Assembly: GCF_015775975.1 (NCBI RefSeq)
Contig: NZ_CP064056.1
Span: 2,108,001 to 2,172,000 of the forward strand
Reading direction: 5' to 3'
Source of the DNA: Staphylococcus lloydii
Lineage (GTDB): Bacteria > Bacillota > Bacilli > Staphylococcales > Staphylococcaceae
DNA length: 64,000 nt
The notes under the pieces are model-generated. The model was not told where the DNA came from and searched no databases. It worked only from the letters and a program-made list of their open reading frames with translations. Each line of letters opens with the position of its first letter. Positions within the stretch are counted from its first letter, which is position 1. Position numbers and translations under genes: made by a program. Shown here piece after piece: positions 27,205 to 37,642 of the stretch.

Positions 27205-28494
27205 ATGAGAAAGTTAATTCTAATAATGGTAATGTTATTCTTTATATCAACAATATCATCACCATTCGCTAATGCCGAAAGTGAAACGCCGACAAGTATT
27301 GCTAATCAATATGGTTACAATGTATCTGATGCCTATCAGCCTACAGGGGCTGCGAACATTTCGCAAACAGGTCAAATATTATACCAATATAATATTGACA
27401 AAAAATGGTATACAGCTTCTATGGCTAAACAGATGACAATGTATTTAACATTGTTAGATATTAAAAAAGGTAAGTTGTCATTAAATGATAAAGTTAAAAT
27501 CACTAAAGATCATTATAGAATGTCGACGTTACCTGAACTGAGTAACACGAAGTTATATCCTGGTGAAACTTATACTATTAAAGAGTTACTACAAATTACC
27601 GTTTCTGCATCTAGTAATGCGGCAGCATTAATATTAGCCGACAAGGTTTCTGGCAACACTTCAGATTTTACAGATTTAATGAACAAAAAAGCTAAAGAAA
27701 TCGGTATGAATCATACGCACTTCGTAAATCCAACTGGTGCAGAAAATAAACAACTTAAAGACTTTGTACCAAAACGTTATAAAAATGAAGATAGTACGAT
27801 GTCTACAACAAGAGATTTTGAAATATTATCTCAACGCGTAGTTCAAGATACACCGTCTATACTTGATTTCACTAAAAAAATTGCTCCGACACAACATGGC
27901 GTTACATATTACACATATAACCATTCATTAGAAGGTGCCGATATGAGCTTAAAAGGTACTGATGGTTTAAAAACAGGATCAAGTGATTTAGCCAATTACA
28001 ACCATACGATTACTACAAAAAGAAATGGTTTCAGAATAACACAAACTATCATGGGCGCGGGTAACTACAATAAACTTGGTGGCGAAAAACAACGTAACAT
28101 GATGGGTAACGCTATGATAAACAAATCATTCGACCAATATAAATACGAAAAAATCTTGAGCAAAGGTGAACACAAAATCAATGGCCACAAATACTTTGTA
28201 GAAAAAGATTTGTATGATGTATTACCTAAAAATGCTACGAAAAAAGATTATAAATTCGTAATTAAAGATAAAAAAGTTCACATAGACTATGATCGTCAAT
28301 TCATCTCAGATAAATATGGACCACCTTCTGTTAAAGTGAAAAAACCATTGTTACACCAAGCTACAACAATCGTTAAAACGACATGGGATGATCACCCTGT
28401 ATTAACATTATTAGGACTAGTGCTAATTATTGCTGCTTGCGCAATATTAATCTACTTATTAATCGATTTTATTAGACGTAAAACAAAAAAATAA
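27205..28494 (+). CDS. pbp4: Penicillin-binding protein 4 (low-molecular-mass, D-Ala-D-Ala peptidase)
   Basis: A 429-residue membrane-anchored serine peptidase. A signal peptide ends near residue 24 (PheAlaAsnAla). The active-site motifs are SMAK (Ser72, Lys75), SSN (136-138) and KTG (256-258). A C-terminal beta domain precedes a final membrane helix (about 398-422) and a basic end, matching S. aureus PBP4, which increases peptidoglycan cross-linking as a transpeptidase. Its site near tar genes fits the known dependence of PBP4 septal localisation on teichoic acid. Divergent from abcA. Confidence 0.93.
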   Translation: MRKLILIMVMLFFISTISSPFANAESETPTSIANQYGYNVSDAYQPTGAANISQTGQILYQYNIDKKWYTASMAKQMTMYLTLLDIKKGKLSLNDKVKITKDHYRMSTLPELSNTKLYPGETYTIKELLQITVSASSNAAALILADKVSGNTSDFTDLMNKKAKEIGMNHTHFVNPTGAENKQLKDFVPKRYKNEDSTMSTTRDFEILSQRVVQDTPSILDFTKKIAPTQHGVTYYTYNHSLEGADMSLKGTDGLKTGSSDLANYNHTITTKRNGFRITQTIMGAGNYNKLGGEKQRNMMGNAMINKSFDQYKYEKILSKGEHKINGHKYFVEKDLYDVLPKNATKKDYKFVIKDKKVHIDYDRQFISDKYGPPSVKVKKPLLHQATTIVKTTWDDHPVLTLLGLVLIIAACAILIYLLIDFIRRKTKK

Positions 28495-28509
28495 TTAGTC
28501 GTATACCTT

Positions 28510-28550
28510 AAAAGCAATTTCTATTGAAATAACATAGAAATTGCTTTTTT
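28510..28550 (+). terminator. Terminator of pbp4
   Basis: A perfect 15-bp stem AAAAGCAATTTCTAT with ATAGAAATTGCTTTT, followed by more T, 16 bases after the stop. Confidence 0.9.
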
Positions 28551-28626
28551 AATTAGCGATTCATATAAAAAAGACTCTAAATGACGAAGCATGATATAAG
28601 CCACGTATAAACTATTTTTTGATATA

Positions 28627-28665
28627 AAAAAGCCATTCATTGATTATGTCAATGAATGGCTTTTT
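28627..28665 (-). terminator. Terminator of tarD
   Basis: A 17-bp stem (28627-28643 with 28649-28665) and five-base loop lie 29 bases downstream of the minus-strand tarD; A-run gives the T-run. Confidence 0.9.
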
Positions 28666-28693
28666 ATCTTAGAATTAACGTTCAAACCCTACT

Positions 28694-29092
28694 TTAGTTA
28701 GCGTCCTCACCGTATAATTCTTTTTTAATTTGAGTAGTTGAAATACCTTCTGTTCGTTTAAGATAAACGACATCACATTTATCTTTTAGGAAGTCAAATT
28801 CGCCTTCCCAATCGTGACCCATCACGAAAGTATCCACTTCGAAGCGTTCAACGTCTTTTTCTTTTTGACCCCAGCCTTCTTCAGCAATTACGAGATCTAC
28901 ATAACGTATCGCTTCAAGCATTACTTTTCTTTGTTCAAAATTATAATATGATTTCTTATCTTTGATACGATTGAATTCATCTGAAGACAATGCAACAATT
29001 AGATAATCACCCATTTCACGAGCTCTTCTTAATAATTCTATATGCCCGTAATGTAATAAATCATAAGTACCATAAGTAATTACTCTTTTCAT
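28694..29092 (-). CDS. tarD: Glycerol-3-phosphate cytidylyltransferase TarD
   Basis: A 132-residue nucleotidyltransferase making CDP-glycerol from CTP and glycerol 3-phosphate for wall teichoic acid. The HYGH motif (His-x-Gly-His, about residues 14-17) within TYDLLHYGHIELLRRA and the later RTEGISTTQIK motif bind the nucleotide. Length equals that of S. aureus TarD. It follows tagX by 97 bases on the same strand and ends at a terminator. Confidence 0.95.
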   Translation of the reverse strand: MKRVITYGTYDLLHYGHIELLRRAREMGDYLIVALSSDEFNRIKDKKSYYNFEQRKVMLEAIRYVDLVIAEEGWGQKEKDVERFEVDTFVMGHDWEGEFDFLKDKCDVVYLKRTEGISTTQIKKELYGEDAN

Positions 29093-29189
29093 TATAAATA
29101 CTCCCTACAGTTATTATATGTCTAGCCATATTAAAATAAATTATAGCATATACTTTTTATTAATACTAATTGATTAAAAGTATATTTTT

Positions 29190-30248
29190 TTATCTTTTTA
29201 ATATTTTCTTTAGTTTCAACTTGCCTCTAAACTTGGCTTTGTGTGGCAATATCTCGACTTTAAAACGATAGTAATTTGGACGACCTATACCCACATAATG
29301 TAGCGTTTTTCGCCATTCTTCATATAACGCTTTAGTCCAACCGCTACACCCTTGTTCGACAACCTTTACAATTCTAAATAAAGATTCACCTTCATAATCA
29401 GTACTTTGCATTGCTTTAATGTACGTCGTTACACTATTAATTAAAGCTTCAGTAATCTGATTATTTGATGTCACGTATGCTTGTATCAAATAGCTAACTA
29501 TGAGTTCATCCATACGGTAACTGTAATAGCGTCTTACGTGTTCTAATAATAATTCTTCCATCACACGTTCTCTTACTTTTAAAGCATCTGCCATATACGC
29601 TAAAAAGTGTTCTGCACGTTGTTCAGTAACTGATCCTTCCACTTCATTATATGCATAGACAATATTAGGCAATAATTGAATATCACTCGCTTTTTTATAA
29701 GCTTTAGCGATAAAGGTATGTTCTTCGCAAAACACTACATCCTCGTCAAAACGTAAATCAGCAAATTTGGCGTTAAACATTTTAGCTCCAGGTCCGATCG
29801 ATTGTAATACTTCTGGACACTGGGCTAGATTTACTTTGTCAAATTTATTAAGTCCCTTATGCGTAGGGATATGTTGCCACTCTCCATCTTTTCCTCTGCC
29901 AATTTGCCCTACCACAATATCGACCGCTTCATCTTTAATATAATAATCAGCCATATAATCAATTCGACTAGGTAAAAATTGATCATCAGCATCTAAAAAC
30001 ATAAACACATCACTCGTTATATGTGCTAATCCATTGTTACGGCTTGCGGCTGCACCTTTATTCTCTTGTTTTATGATTGTTATATTTTTATATTCTTTTG
30101 CTAATTGTTCTAGTACCGCTTGCGTATTATCAGTAGAGCCGTCGTTAACACAAATAATTTCATAGTCGTGTTTTGTATCAATAGATGATACAGCTCTACG
30201 TATCGTTTGTTCTGCATTAAAAACTGGAATAATGAAGGCTATTTTCAT
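29190..30248 (-). CDS. tagX: TagX-like family 2 glycosyltransferase
   Basis: A 352-residue GT-A-fold glycosyltransferase. The catalytic domain is N-terminal, with IIPVFNAEQTI at the start, VNDGSTDNT near residues 35-43 and the metal-binding LDADDQ (Asp-x-Asp) near residues 94-99. A helical C-terminal part follows. The same gene lies between tarB and tarD in S. aureus, where its role in teichoic acid synthesis is not settled. Its ATG overlaps the tarB stop by four bases, so the two are coupled. Confidence 0.88.
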   Translation of the reverse strand: MKIAFIIPVFNAEQTIRRAVSSIDTKHDYEIICVNDGSTDNTQAVLEQLAKEYKNITIIKQENKGAAASRNNGLAHITSDVFMFLDADDQFLPSRIDYMADYYIKDEAVDIVVGQIGRGKDGEWQHIPTHKGLNKFDKVNLAQCPEVLQSIGPGAKMFNAKFADLRFDEDVVFCEEHTFIAKAYKKASDIQLLPNIVYAYNEVEGSVTEQRAEHFLAYMADALKVRERVMEELLLEHVRRYYSYRMDELIVSYLIQAYVTSNNQITEALINSVTTYIKAMQSTDYEGESLFRIVKVVEQGCSGWTKALYEEWRKTLHYVGIGRPNYYRFKVEILPHKAKFRGKLKLKKILKR

Positions 30249-31336
30249 TTTTTAGTCTCCTCTTCAATAAAATGAATGACGTCTTCCGTACTATGCTGAG
30301 TATTAAATTGATGCCATTCCTTAAATAAAGGCTGAAATTGTGTACCACCTTTTTGTATAAGTTTAATTAATTCATCCTCGCTAAATGCTTTATACGTATT
30401 GGGTATATCTTTATAAAACTGATTCAACCCTCTATCCATATCGTAATCATCTTCATCATAGACATAAAAGATTGCTGGTTTATTTAATAAACTTGCTTCA
30501 ATCGCTAAAGAACTATAATCCGTAATAATTATATCTGCCATAATCATAAGCGATTGAATATCTAAAGTTGTCTGTGAATCACTTGCTACTGCTGGATGTA
30601 GTTTGTTTAAAAGCGTATAATCCGTAAGTTGTTGTTCAAATTTTTCTTTATTAATGTGTCTATTCGCCTTTTGTTTCTCTCTGTAAGTTGGTAAATAAAC
30701 GGCTACCTTACCTTCTATATGATGCTCACTTTTAAGTTGTTGCTGTTGTTGTTTTATATCCATTTCATTATAAGCACTAAGCCTAGGTAAACCCGTCGGT
30801 AAAATTTGATTATCACGTGCTTCAAAAGATTGCTTGAAGCATTGTGCCATTGGTTCCCCGCCTACTAAATAGTAATCCGTCGCTTGATATACACGACGAT
30901 ATTGTTTAACTTGCGTAGTATTGGATAAATCTACTTGATGATCTGTTAATCCAAAATTTTTCAACGCACCTGCCGCATGCCAAGTTTGGATAATCGTTTG
31001 TTGACGTTTCTTTTTATAGCCACCTAACATTAAATAATACGTGTCTATAACAATAACTTTGGCACTACTTAGCGCACGAATATGTTTAAATATTTGTTTA
31101 TTACCCGCAGGTATAAAACTTACCTGTTCAAATGTTTTAACTGTTTCGCTGAGTTCTGGTTTAGCAATCACAGTTATATTATAATTTTTGTTCATTAAAG
31201 ACTTGATAATCGGCATCACATCTTCAGAAAATGTTATCATTATAACGATGTTATTGTTGTTGATTTTATTTTTAGCAAAGATAATATTTAATATACCAAC
31301 GATTAGCATATATATCTTTTTTATTACTTGTCTCAT
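30245..31336 (-). CDS. tarB: Teichoic acid glycerophosphate primase TarB
   Basis: A CDP-glycerol glycerophosphotransferase of about 363 residues that adds the first glycerol phosphate to the undecaprenyl-linked disaccharide made by TarA. The QTWHAAGALKNFG stretch and the DIIITDYSSLAIEASLL motif are typical of the GT-B-like TagB/TagF family. The start at 31336 is preferred because GGTGGAG precedes it; the GTG run at 31351 is the ribosome binding site itself. An N-terminal hydrophobic segment (about residues 8-20) suits membrane attachment. Coupled to tagX. Confidence 0.92.
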   Translation of the reverse strand: MRQVIKKIYMLIVGILNIIFAKNKINNNNIVIMITFSEDVMPIIKSLMNKNYNITVIAKPELSETVKTFEQVSFIPAGNKQIFKHIRALSSAKVIVIDTYYLMLGGYKKKRQQTIIQTWHAAGALKNFGLTDHQVDLSNTTQVKQYRRVYQATDYYLVGGEPMAQCFKQSFEARDNQILPTGLPRLSAYNEMDIKQQQQQLKSEHHIEGKVAVYLPTYREKQKANRHINKEKFEQQLTDYTLLNKLHPAVASDSQTTLDIQSLMIMADIIITDYSSLAIEASLLNKPAIFYVYDEDDYDMDRGLNQFYKDIPNTYKAFSEDELIKLIQKGGTQFQPLFKEWHQFNTQHSTEDVIHFIEEETKK

Positions 31337-31402
31337 TTGCTCCACCACCACTTATATATCTTGCCTTTATTATATCTATCTTAACTATAAATTTATAGAA
31401 AA

Positions 31403-31438
31403 AATCCTTTAGCCCTAAATTATTCAGACTAAAGGATT
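31403..31438 (-). terminator. Terminator after tarG
   Basis: A 10-bp stem (AATCCTTTAG with CTAAAGGATT) around a 16-base loop separates tarG from tarB, so tarB-tagX-tarD probably have their own promoter. Confidence 0.65.
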
Positions 31439-31462
31439 ACAAAAGTTGTATTTATCTGTTCA

Positions 31463-32263
31463 TTACATAAAGTCGGCAAAATGATCTCTATATTTCACAT
31501 GTAAAATTGATCCAACTATGAATAAGACGATTACAATAGCAATGTTATACACTGCTAATTCCCAATGACTGATAAAATACCAGTCTTTATATAAAATTGC
31601 AGCTCTATAACTCTCTGCTAAAAAGTAAACAGGGTTAAGTTGCATCACGTCTGTTACGATACCTTTAGGTGGTACGATTAGGATAGATGACACAAAGAAT
31701 ACAATTCTCATAAACGCTTGCATCGCCATTTGCGTATCACGGATCAGTACACCTAATGTTGACGTCACTAACGATATTGCTGCCGTTAAAATAAATGCAT
31801 ATGGTACGTATAATAACAACTGCACTGTATAAATTGAAGGATGATACCCTGCAAAATAACAAATAACCATCACGATTGCTAATAATCCAATATGACCATA
31901 AAACCTACTAAATACAATATATGTAGGAATAATCGACAACGGAAAATTCATTTTCGCCACATGATTATACTTACTAGCAATTGCCTTTGTACCCTCTAGT
32001 ACGCCTTGGTTCACAAAGAACCACATACTAATACCTACGATTAACCAGTAGATAAAAGGAACGCCATCATGGGGTGCATTACTTCTCATTCCTAATCCAA
32101 AAACAAACCAATAAACTGCTATTTGCAAGCCTGGATTTAAAAGTTCCCATGCCATGCCTAAATAATTACTATGGTTTGATAATCTTAATTGGAATTCTGC
32201 CAACCTTTTTATTAAATAGAAATTTTTAAAATGCTCTTTAAAAACTAACCATACTGCATTCAT
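31463..32263 (-). CDS. tarG: Teichoic acid ABC exporter permease TarG
   Basis: A 266-residue ABC-2 permease with six membrane helices. With TarH it flips undecaprenyl-linked wall teichoic acid across the membrane. It matches S. aureus TarG more closely than the second copy at 33483 does, for example in the RSNAP loop, the GTKAI region and the SRFYGHIGLL stretch. Divergent from tarH across a 381-base region. Its hairpin end isolates it from tarB. Position 195-210 reads VSSILIVPP, where S. aureus TarG has a Pro-containing SPI motif. Confidence 0.93.
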   Translation of the reverse strand: MNAVWLVFKEHFKNFYLIKRLAEFQLRLSNHSNYLGMAWELLNPGLQIAVYWFVFGLGMRSNAPHDGVPFIYWLIVGISMWFFVNQGVLEGTKAIASKYNHVAKMNFPLSIIPTYIVFSRFYGHIGLLAIVMVICYFAGYHPSIYTVQLLLYVPYAFILTAAISLVTSTLGVLIRDTQMAMQAFMRIVFFVSSILIVPPKGIVTDVMQLNPVYFLAESYRAAILYKDWYFISHWELAVYNIAIVIVLFIVGSILHVKYRDHFADFM

Positions 32264-33439
<1,176 letters not shown>

Positions 33440-33441
33440 TT

Positions 33442-33480
33442 AAAAAAGCAAGTTACTAATAATTAGTAACTTGCTTTTTT
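33442..33480. terminator. Bidirectional terminator between tarH and second tarG copy
   Basis: A 19-bp perfect stem (33442-33460 with 33462-33480), A-run to T-run, separates convergent genes. Confidence 0.9.
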
Positions 33481-33482
33481 AT

Positions 33483-34283
33483 TTACATATAATCATCGAA
33501 TGTATCTCTATAACGCATATGTAATATAGCACCTACAATAAATATTATAAGCACTAGTACAATGTTATAAACTGCTAGATGCCAATGGGTAATAAAATAC
33601 CATTCATGATGTAATATGGCTGCTCTATATGACTCCGCTAGAAAATATATAGGATTCAATTTCATTACGAATAATACAACTGCTGAGTTAGCAGGATATA
33701 AAATGGAAGAAACGAAAAAGATAATGCGCATGAATGCCTGCATAGCCATTTGTAAATCTCTAATTATTAAACTCAATGTTGAAGTTAATAGCGCAATTGA
33801 CATCGTCAAAATTAAAGCATAGGGAATATATATTAGTAATTGTAAAGTATAAATAGTTGGATGATAACCGCCTGTTAAGCAAATAACCATCACGACAACT
33901 AATAATAGAATATGGGCATAAAATTTGCTGAACACGGTATAGCTAGGCAAAATAGACAAAGGAAAATTCATTTTTGAAACTTGCCGATATTTAGTAGTTA
34001 TAGCCTTTGTACCATCTAAAACACCTTGGTTCACGAAAAACCACATACTTATACCGACTAGCAACCAAAATATAAATGGAACACCTTCCACAGAACTATT
34101 TTGTCTCACACCTAGCCCAAAAACAAACCAATAAATTAAAATTTGGAATGCTGGATTAATTAATTCCCAACCTAGTCCTAAATAGTTACTATGGTTTGAT
34201 ATTCTTAATTGGAAATCAGCCAACCTTTTTATTAAATATATATTTTTAATATGTTCTTTTAACACTATATATACCGATTTCAC
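33483..34283 (-). CDS. Second TarG-like ABC permease, paralogue of TarG
   Basis: A 266-residue ABC-2 permease of the same length as TarG at 31463. By eye the two differ at 28 of the first 100 residues and share all main motifs (NHSNYLG, GVPFI, GISMWFFVNQGVL, MNFPLS). The 195-210 loop differs (VSSILYPAN). It lies 37 bases after tarA on the same strand, suggesting a tarA-tarG2 message. It has no ATPase of its own, so it probably uses TarH. From memory S. aureus has a single tarG here. It may export another polymer or substitute for TarG under some condition. Confidence 0.88.
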   Translation of the reverse strand: MKSVYIVLKEHIKNIYLIKRLADFQLRISNHSNYLGLGWELINPAFQILIYWFVFGLGVRQNSSVEGVPFIFWLLVGISMWFFVNQGVLDGTKAITTKYRQVSKMNFPLSILPSYTVFSKFYAHILLLVVVMVICLTGGYHPTIYTLQLLIYIPYALILTMSIALLTSTLSLIIRDLQMAMQAFMRIIFFVSSILYPANSAVVLFVMKLNPIYFLAESYRAAILHHEWYFITHWHLAVYNIVLVLIIFIVGAILHMRYRDTFDDYM

Positions 34284-34320
34284 TTTAAGGTACCCACTTT
34301 CTTCATTCTCTATAGTTGCG

Positions 34321-35082
34321 TTATTTTGATCTCATTTGTTTCCACACTTTGTATAAAAATATTGGAATACTTTTAGTTCTACCCAGTCGTTTCCAATCGA
34401 TGACGACACGATAAACCCATTCTAAATTTAATTTACGTATTAATTTAGGCGCTCTTTTTTTGACTCCGCCGAATACTTCTAATGAGCCACCTACTCCCAT
34501 TAGGACAGTATGTTTAAATTGGTTGCCATACTTGTTAATCCATTGCTCTTGTTTAGGATATCCCATCGCTACAAAGACATAGTCTGGATCGAAGTCTTTT
34601 ATTGAGGCTAATACATTATTATCATCTAAATCAATATAGCCGTGGTGATGCGCAAATGTAATATTAGGATACTTAGCACTTAGGTTGTTACGTGCTTGCG
34701 ACACGACTTCATCTTTTGAACCTAATAGAAACACACGTTGTTTATTTGTATGAGCAAGTTTTAAACATTCTTCCATCAACTCTATGCCTGGAACTCGCTC
34801 ACTTAATGGTGTCTTTAGCAGTCTAGAGGCTTTAACTACGCCTGTTCCGTCTGCAATAACATAATCTGCGCTATTAATTAGATCACGATACCCTTTATTA
34901 TTTGATGCATAATCAACGATTTCAGGATTCGCAGTTACGATAAATAAACTTTGCTGCTGTTGCTGTTCAAAATAATTTTTTACATTGAGTCTCATATCCA
35001 CTAGTGTGACATTGTCAAAATAGACAGATAAGACATTAATTTTTTGATTATGTTTGTTTTCCACCATTTTAGTTGGCTCCAA
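34321..35082 (-). CDS. tarA: N-acetylmannosaminyltransferase TarA
   Basis: A 253-residue WecG/TagA/CpsF-family enzyme that adds N-acetylmannosamine to undecaprenyl-GlcNAc, the committed step of wall teichoic acid synthesis. Diagnostic motifs are ADGTGVVKASRLL near residues 91-103 and VAMGYPKQEQWI near residues 181-192. Length equals that of S. aureus TarA. It lies upstream of the second permease copy on the same strand. Confidence 0.94.
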   Translation of the reverse strand: MEPTKMVENKHNQKINVLSVYFDNVTLVDMRLNVKNYFEQQQQQSLFIVTANPEIVDYASNNKGYRDLINSADYVIADGTGVVKASRLLKTPLSERVPGIELMEECLKLAHTNKQRVFLLGSKDEVVSQARNNLSAKYPNITFAHHHGYIDLDDNNVLASIKDFDPDYVFVAMGYPKQEQWINKYGNQFKHTVLMGVGGSLEVFGGVKKRAPKLIRKLNLEWVYRVVIDWKRLGRTKSIPIFLYKVWKQMRSK

Positions 35083-35254
35083 TCTAATACTAATTAAAAA
35101 GTTTATAGTAATTTTAACACATTATAATTTAACATAATAATACGAGTTATTTGCACAATTATCATAGGTCCAAAGTCTAAATGTAATTGACCATTATTTA
35201 TTATATAATGATAATCAATGGTTAATTTTTAAACACTTATAATGAGGTTCCACT

Positions 35255-35998
35255 ATGGAGAAAATAAATGCATTTTTAAGTTCAACAATACAATTACATA
35301 TAATATGGGTTATTCTTATTGGTTTCCTATATGTCATTATTCATCAATATAGACATAAACCTATCAATCGAATATTAGATATATATTTTAATTATATCCC
35401 TGTTTTAACACATGAATTTGGTCATATTATATTTAACAAAATCAGTGGCGGTAAGGCGAAAGATTTTGTCATCGTTGCTTCGCCTACAGAACGCATGCAC
35501 ACATCACAACAAGGCTATGCAATAACACAATCAAAAGGACGATTAGGACAAGTTATTACGACTTTCGGGGGCTATGTGATGCCACCTGCTATGTTGTACC
35601 TAGGCTTTTTAGCAATTCAGTGGCAATACCCTAGTCTGTTTATAACTTTATATCTATTAATATTTTGTTACTTTGTGGTACTCACATCACGTAAACTATT
35701 GCCTATTATTATTGTTATCGTTTTAGGTACGCTATTATATTTTTTAATTACTAGCGACAATCAACTGATAATGATGTATATCATTGCAAGTTGCTACCAT
35801 TTCATCTTAGGTGTTTTATTCGGTGAAGTCTTACAATCTTCATGGACCATTTTCAAACTAACATTTAGTAAACAACTAACTGAATGGGATGGCTCGGCAT
35901 TAAAAGAACTGACAAATATTCCGACGCTATTTTTTAGTCTATTATGGATTATTATCAACCTATTCACTTTATATAAATTAGCAAATATTTTTATTTAA
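35255..35998 (+). CDS. M50-like membrane metallopeptidase
   Basis: A 247-residue membrane protein with six or so helices. The HEFGH motif (about residues 50-54, in LTHEFGHIIFNK) is the zinc-binding HExxH of site-2-protease-like M50 proteins. A second ligand is not certain; Asp/Asn in a later helix would be expected. The substrate is unknown. A Fur-box-like sequence overlaps its probable -10. It ends at a bidirectional terminator shared with mntR. Confidence 0.75.
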   Translation: MEKINAFLSSTIQLHIIWVILIGFLYVIIHQYRHKPINRILDIYFNYIPVLTHEFGHIIFNKISGGKAKDFVIVASPTERMHTSQQGYAITQSKGRLGQVITTFGGYVMPPAMLYLGFLAIQWQYPSLFITLYLLIFCYFVVLTSRKLLPIIIVIVLGTLLYFLITSDNQLIMMYIIASCYHFILGVLFGEVLQSSWTIFKLTFSKQLTEWDGSALKELTNIPTLFFSLLWIIINLFTLYKLANIFI

Positions 35999-36017
35999 TA
36001 GCTACAATTTTCATTGT

Positions 36018-36063
36018 AAAAAGCATTCAAACAGTATTTAATCACTGTTTGAATGCTTTTTTA
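36018..36063. terminator. Bidirectional intrinsic terminator
   Basis: A perfect 17-bp stem (36019-36035 with 36044-36060) with flanking A and T runs lies between the convergent M50-like gene and mntR. Confidence 0.9.
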
Positions 36064-36128
36064 TAAGAAGTTACATTTTATTTATATGCTAACAGCTATG
36101 TTGCTAAATATTTCCTTAACATACAACA

Positions 36129-36773
36129 TTATTTTTCAGCATAAATATGTTCTGCATTATCATAACTCAAAATTGTAATATTACCATCTTTCTGAACCAT
36201 AACTACCTTATTGGTTTCATCTTTATTAATAATTTCAACTTCATCACCAATTGAAATTTCTTTACTTGAAAGATAGATAAGTAATTCCGTTCGATCTCTT
36301 ACTCTTTTAATATTTACGATATCCCCCGCTTCAAAAGATAACAAATTATCAGTATAGATTTCCTTATACTGATTGTCTCTTGGAATAATTCCGCCATGAG
36401 GACAAGTCGTTGGGTAGTTCAACAATTTATCTAGTCGTTCAACGAATAAATGTGACACACGGTGTTCTAACACTTCAGCTTCTTGATGCACTTCTTCCCA
36501 ATTGTATTCTAATATTTGTATTAAAAATAATTCTATTAAACGATGACGTTTAATAATATCTAACGTGTATGACAAACCTTCTTCAGATAACATAACACCT
36601 TTATAAGGTTTTGTTTCAACGTAGTTTGATTTCTCTAATCTATTTATCATTTCACTAACTGAAGGTGGCTTTATATTAAGATATTGAGATAATTTTTTAT
36701 TTGAAACGAATGTTGCGTCGCCTTCATGTGTCAATATCGCCTTCAAATAGTCCTCTTTTTCTTCTGTCAGCAT
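36129..36773 (-). CDS. mntR: Manganese-dependent repressor MntR (DtxR family)
   Basis: A 214-residue DtxR-family regulator from the ATG at 36773, where AGGAG lies seven bases before; the length equals that of S. aureus MntR. The N-terminal winged helix (about 1-65, VSEMINRLEKS recognition helix) is followed by a dimerisation/metal-binding domain with the HRVSHLF stretch and a C-terminal FeoA/SH3-like domain (about 140-214). With manganese bound it represses mntABC, from which it is divergent. Its operator is the palindrome listed at 36858. Confidence 0.93.
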   Translation of the reverse strand: MLTEEKEDYLKAILTHEGDATFVSNKKLSQYLNIKPPSVSEMINRLEKSNYVETKPYKGVMLSEEGLSYTLDIIKRHRLIELFLIQILEYNWEEVHQEAEVLEHRVSHLFVERLDKLLNYPTTCPHGGIIPRDNQYKEIYTDNLLSFEAGDIVNIKRVRDRTELLIYLSSKEISIGDEVEIINKDETNKVVMVQKDGNITILSYDNAEHIYAEK

Positions 36774-36819
36774 ATTTTCACTCCTCATAATCAGTGTCTA
36801 TATTGTATCACGAAATTTC

Positions 36820-36849
36820 TTGACACGCTAAAAGTTCATAGTATATTAT
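36820..36849 (+). promoter_or_regulatory. mntA promoter
   Basis: A perfect -35 (TTGACA, 36820-36825) and a -10 of TATTAT (36844-36849) are 18 bases apart. Confidence 0.75.
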
Positions 36850-36857
36850 AAATTTAA

Positions 36858-36871
36858 TTAGGTTAGCCTAA
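36858..36871 (+). promoter_or_regulatory. MntR/DtxR-type operator of mntABC
   Basis: The palindrome TTAGGTTAGCCTAA matches the DtxR-family operator core. It overlaps the expected transcription start of mntABC, so bound MntR-Mn would block the promoter. Confidence 0.8.
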
Positions 36872-36895
36872 ATTTTTTATTAAAGAAGGTGAAAC

Positions 36896-37642
36896 ATGTT
36901 AGAAATAAACAACTTAAACCTACATATTGACAATAAACATGTTCTAGAGGACATCAATTTGTCGATCCCTGTTACTGGAGAAATAATAGGCATAATGGGG
37001 CCGAATGGTGCAGGTAAAAGTTCGTTACTAAAATCTCTTATCGGCGAATTTAAAGCTACAGGAGATAAATTATTATTACATAAACCACTTACCTCATCTT
37101 TCAAACACATCACTTACATACCCCAAAAAGCTAATATTGATCTAGATTTTCCTATCAGTGTAGCAGATGTCGTCATTTCTGGCGCTTATAAAAATATAGG
37201 CTGGTTTAAAATGGTAGATAAAAAGAGCAAGAAGCGATTAAATCAACTGTTCGACATGTTAGAGTTGCAAGATTTAAGATCACGCCAAATTTCACAGTTA
37301 AGTGGTGGTCAATTGCAACGTGTTTTGGTTGCTCGTGCTTTAATGAATGATAGCGAACTTTATTTATTAGATGAACCTTTCGTTGGTATAGATTTTCATA
37401 GTGAGCAACTCATCATAAAGCTTATAAACCAATTAAAAGCTAACAATAAACTTATTTTGATTGTTCATCATGATTTGTCCAAAGCCAGTGAGTATTTCGA
37501 TCGTATCATCTTACTTAACCGTAATATTCGCTATTTTGGCCCTAGTCACATTGCGATGCAACCTGATAATTTAAATAATGCGTTTTTAAATCATCAAACT
37601 AAAGTTACTTCAAAGCATATGAAGACTGAGGTGGTTACATGA
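36896..37642 (+). CDS. mntA: Manganese ABC transporter ATPase MntA
   Basis: A 248-residue ABC ATPase. Walker A is GPNGAGKSS (near residues 36-44), the signature is LSGGQLQRV and Walker B is LYLLDEPF; the His switch is in VHHDLS. It powers manganese import through MntB. The stop overlaps the mntB start by four bases. First gene of the MntR-controlled operon. Confidence 0.94.
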   Translation: MLEINNLNLHIDNKHVLEDINLSIPVTGEIIGIMGPNGAGKSSLLKSLIGEFKATGDKLLLHKPLTSSFKHITYIPQKANIDLDFPISVADVVISGAYKNIGWFKMVDKKSKKRLNQLFDMLELQDLRSRQISQLSGGQLQRVLVARALMNDSELYLLDEPFVGIDFHSEQLIIKLINQLKANNKLILIVHHDLSKASEYFDRIILLNRNIRYFGPSHIAMQPDNLNNAFLNHQTKVTSKHMKTEVVT

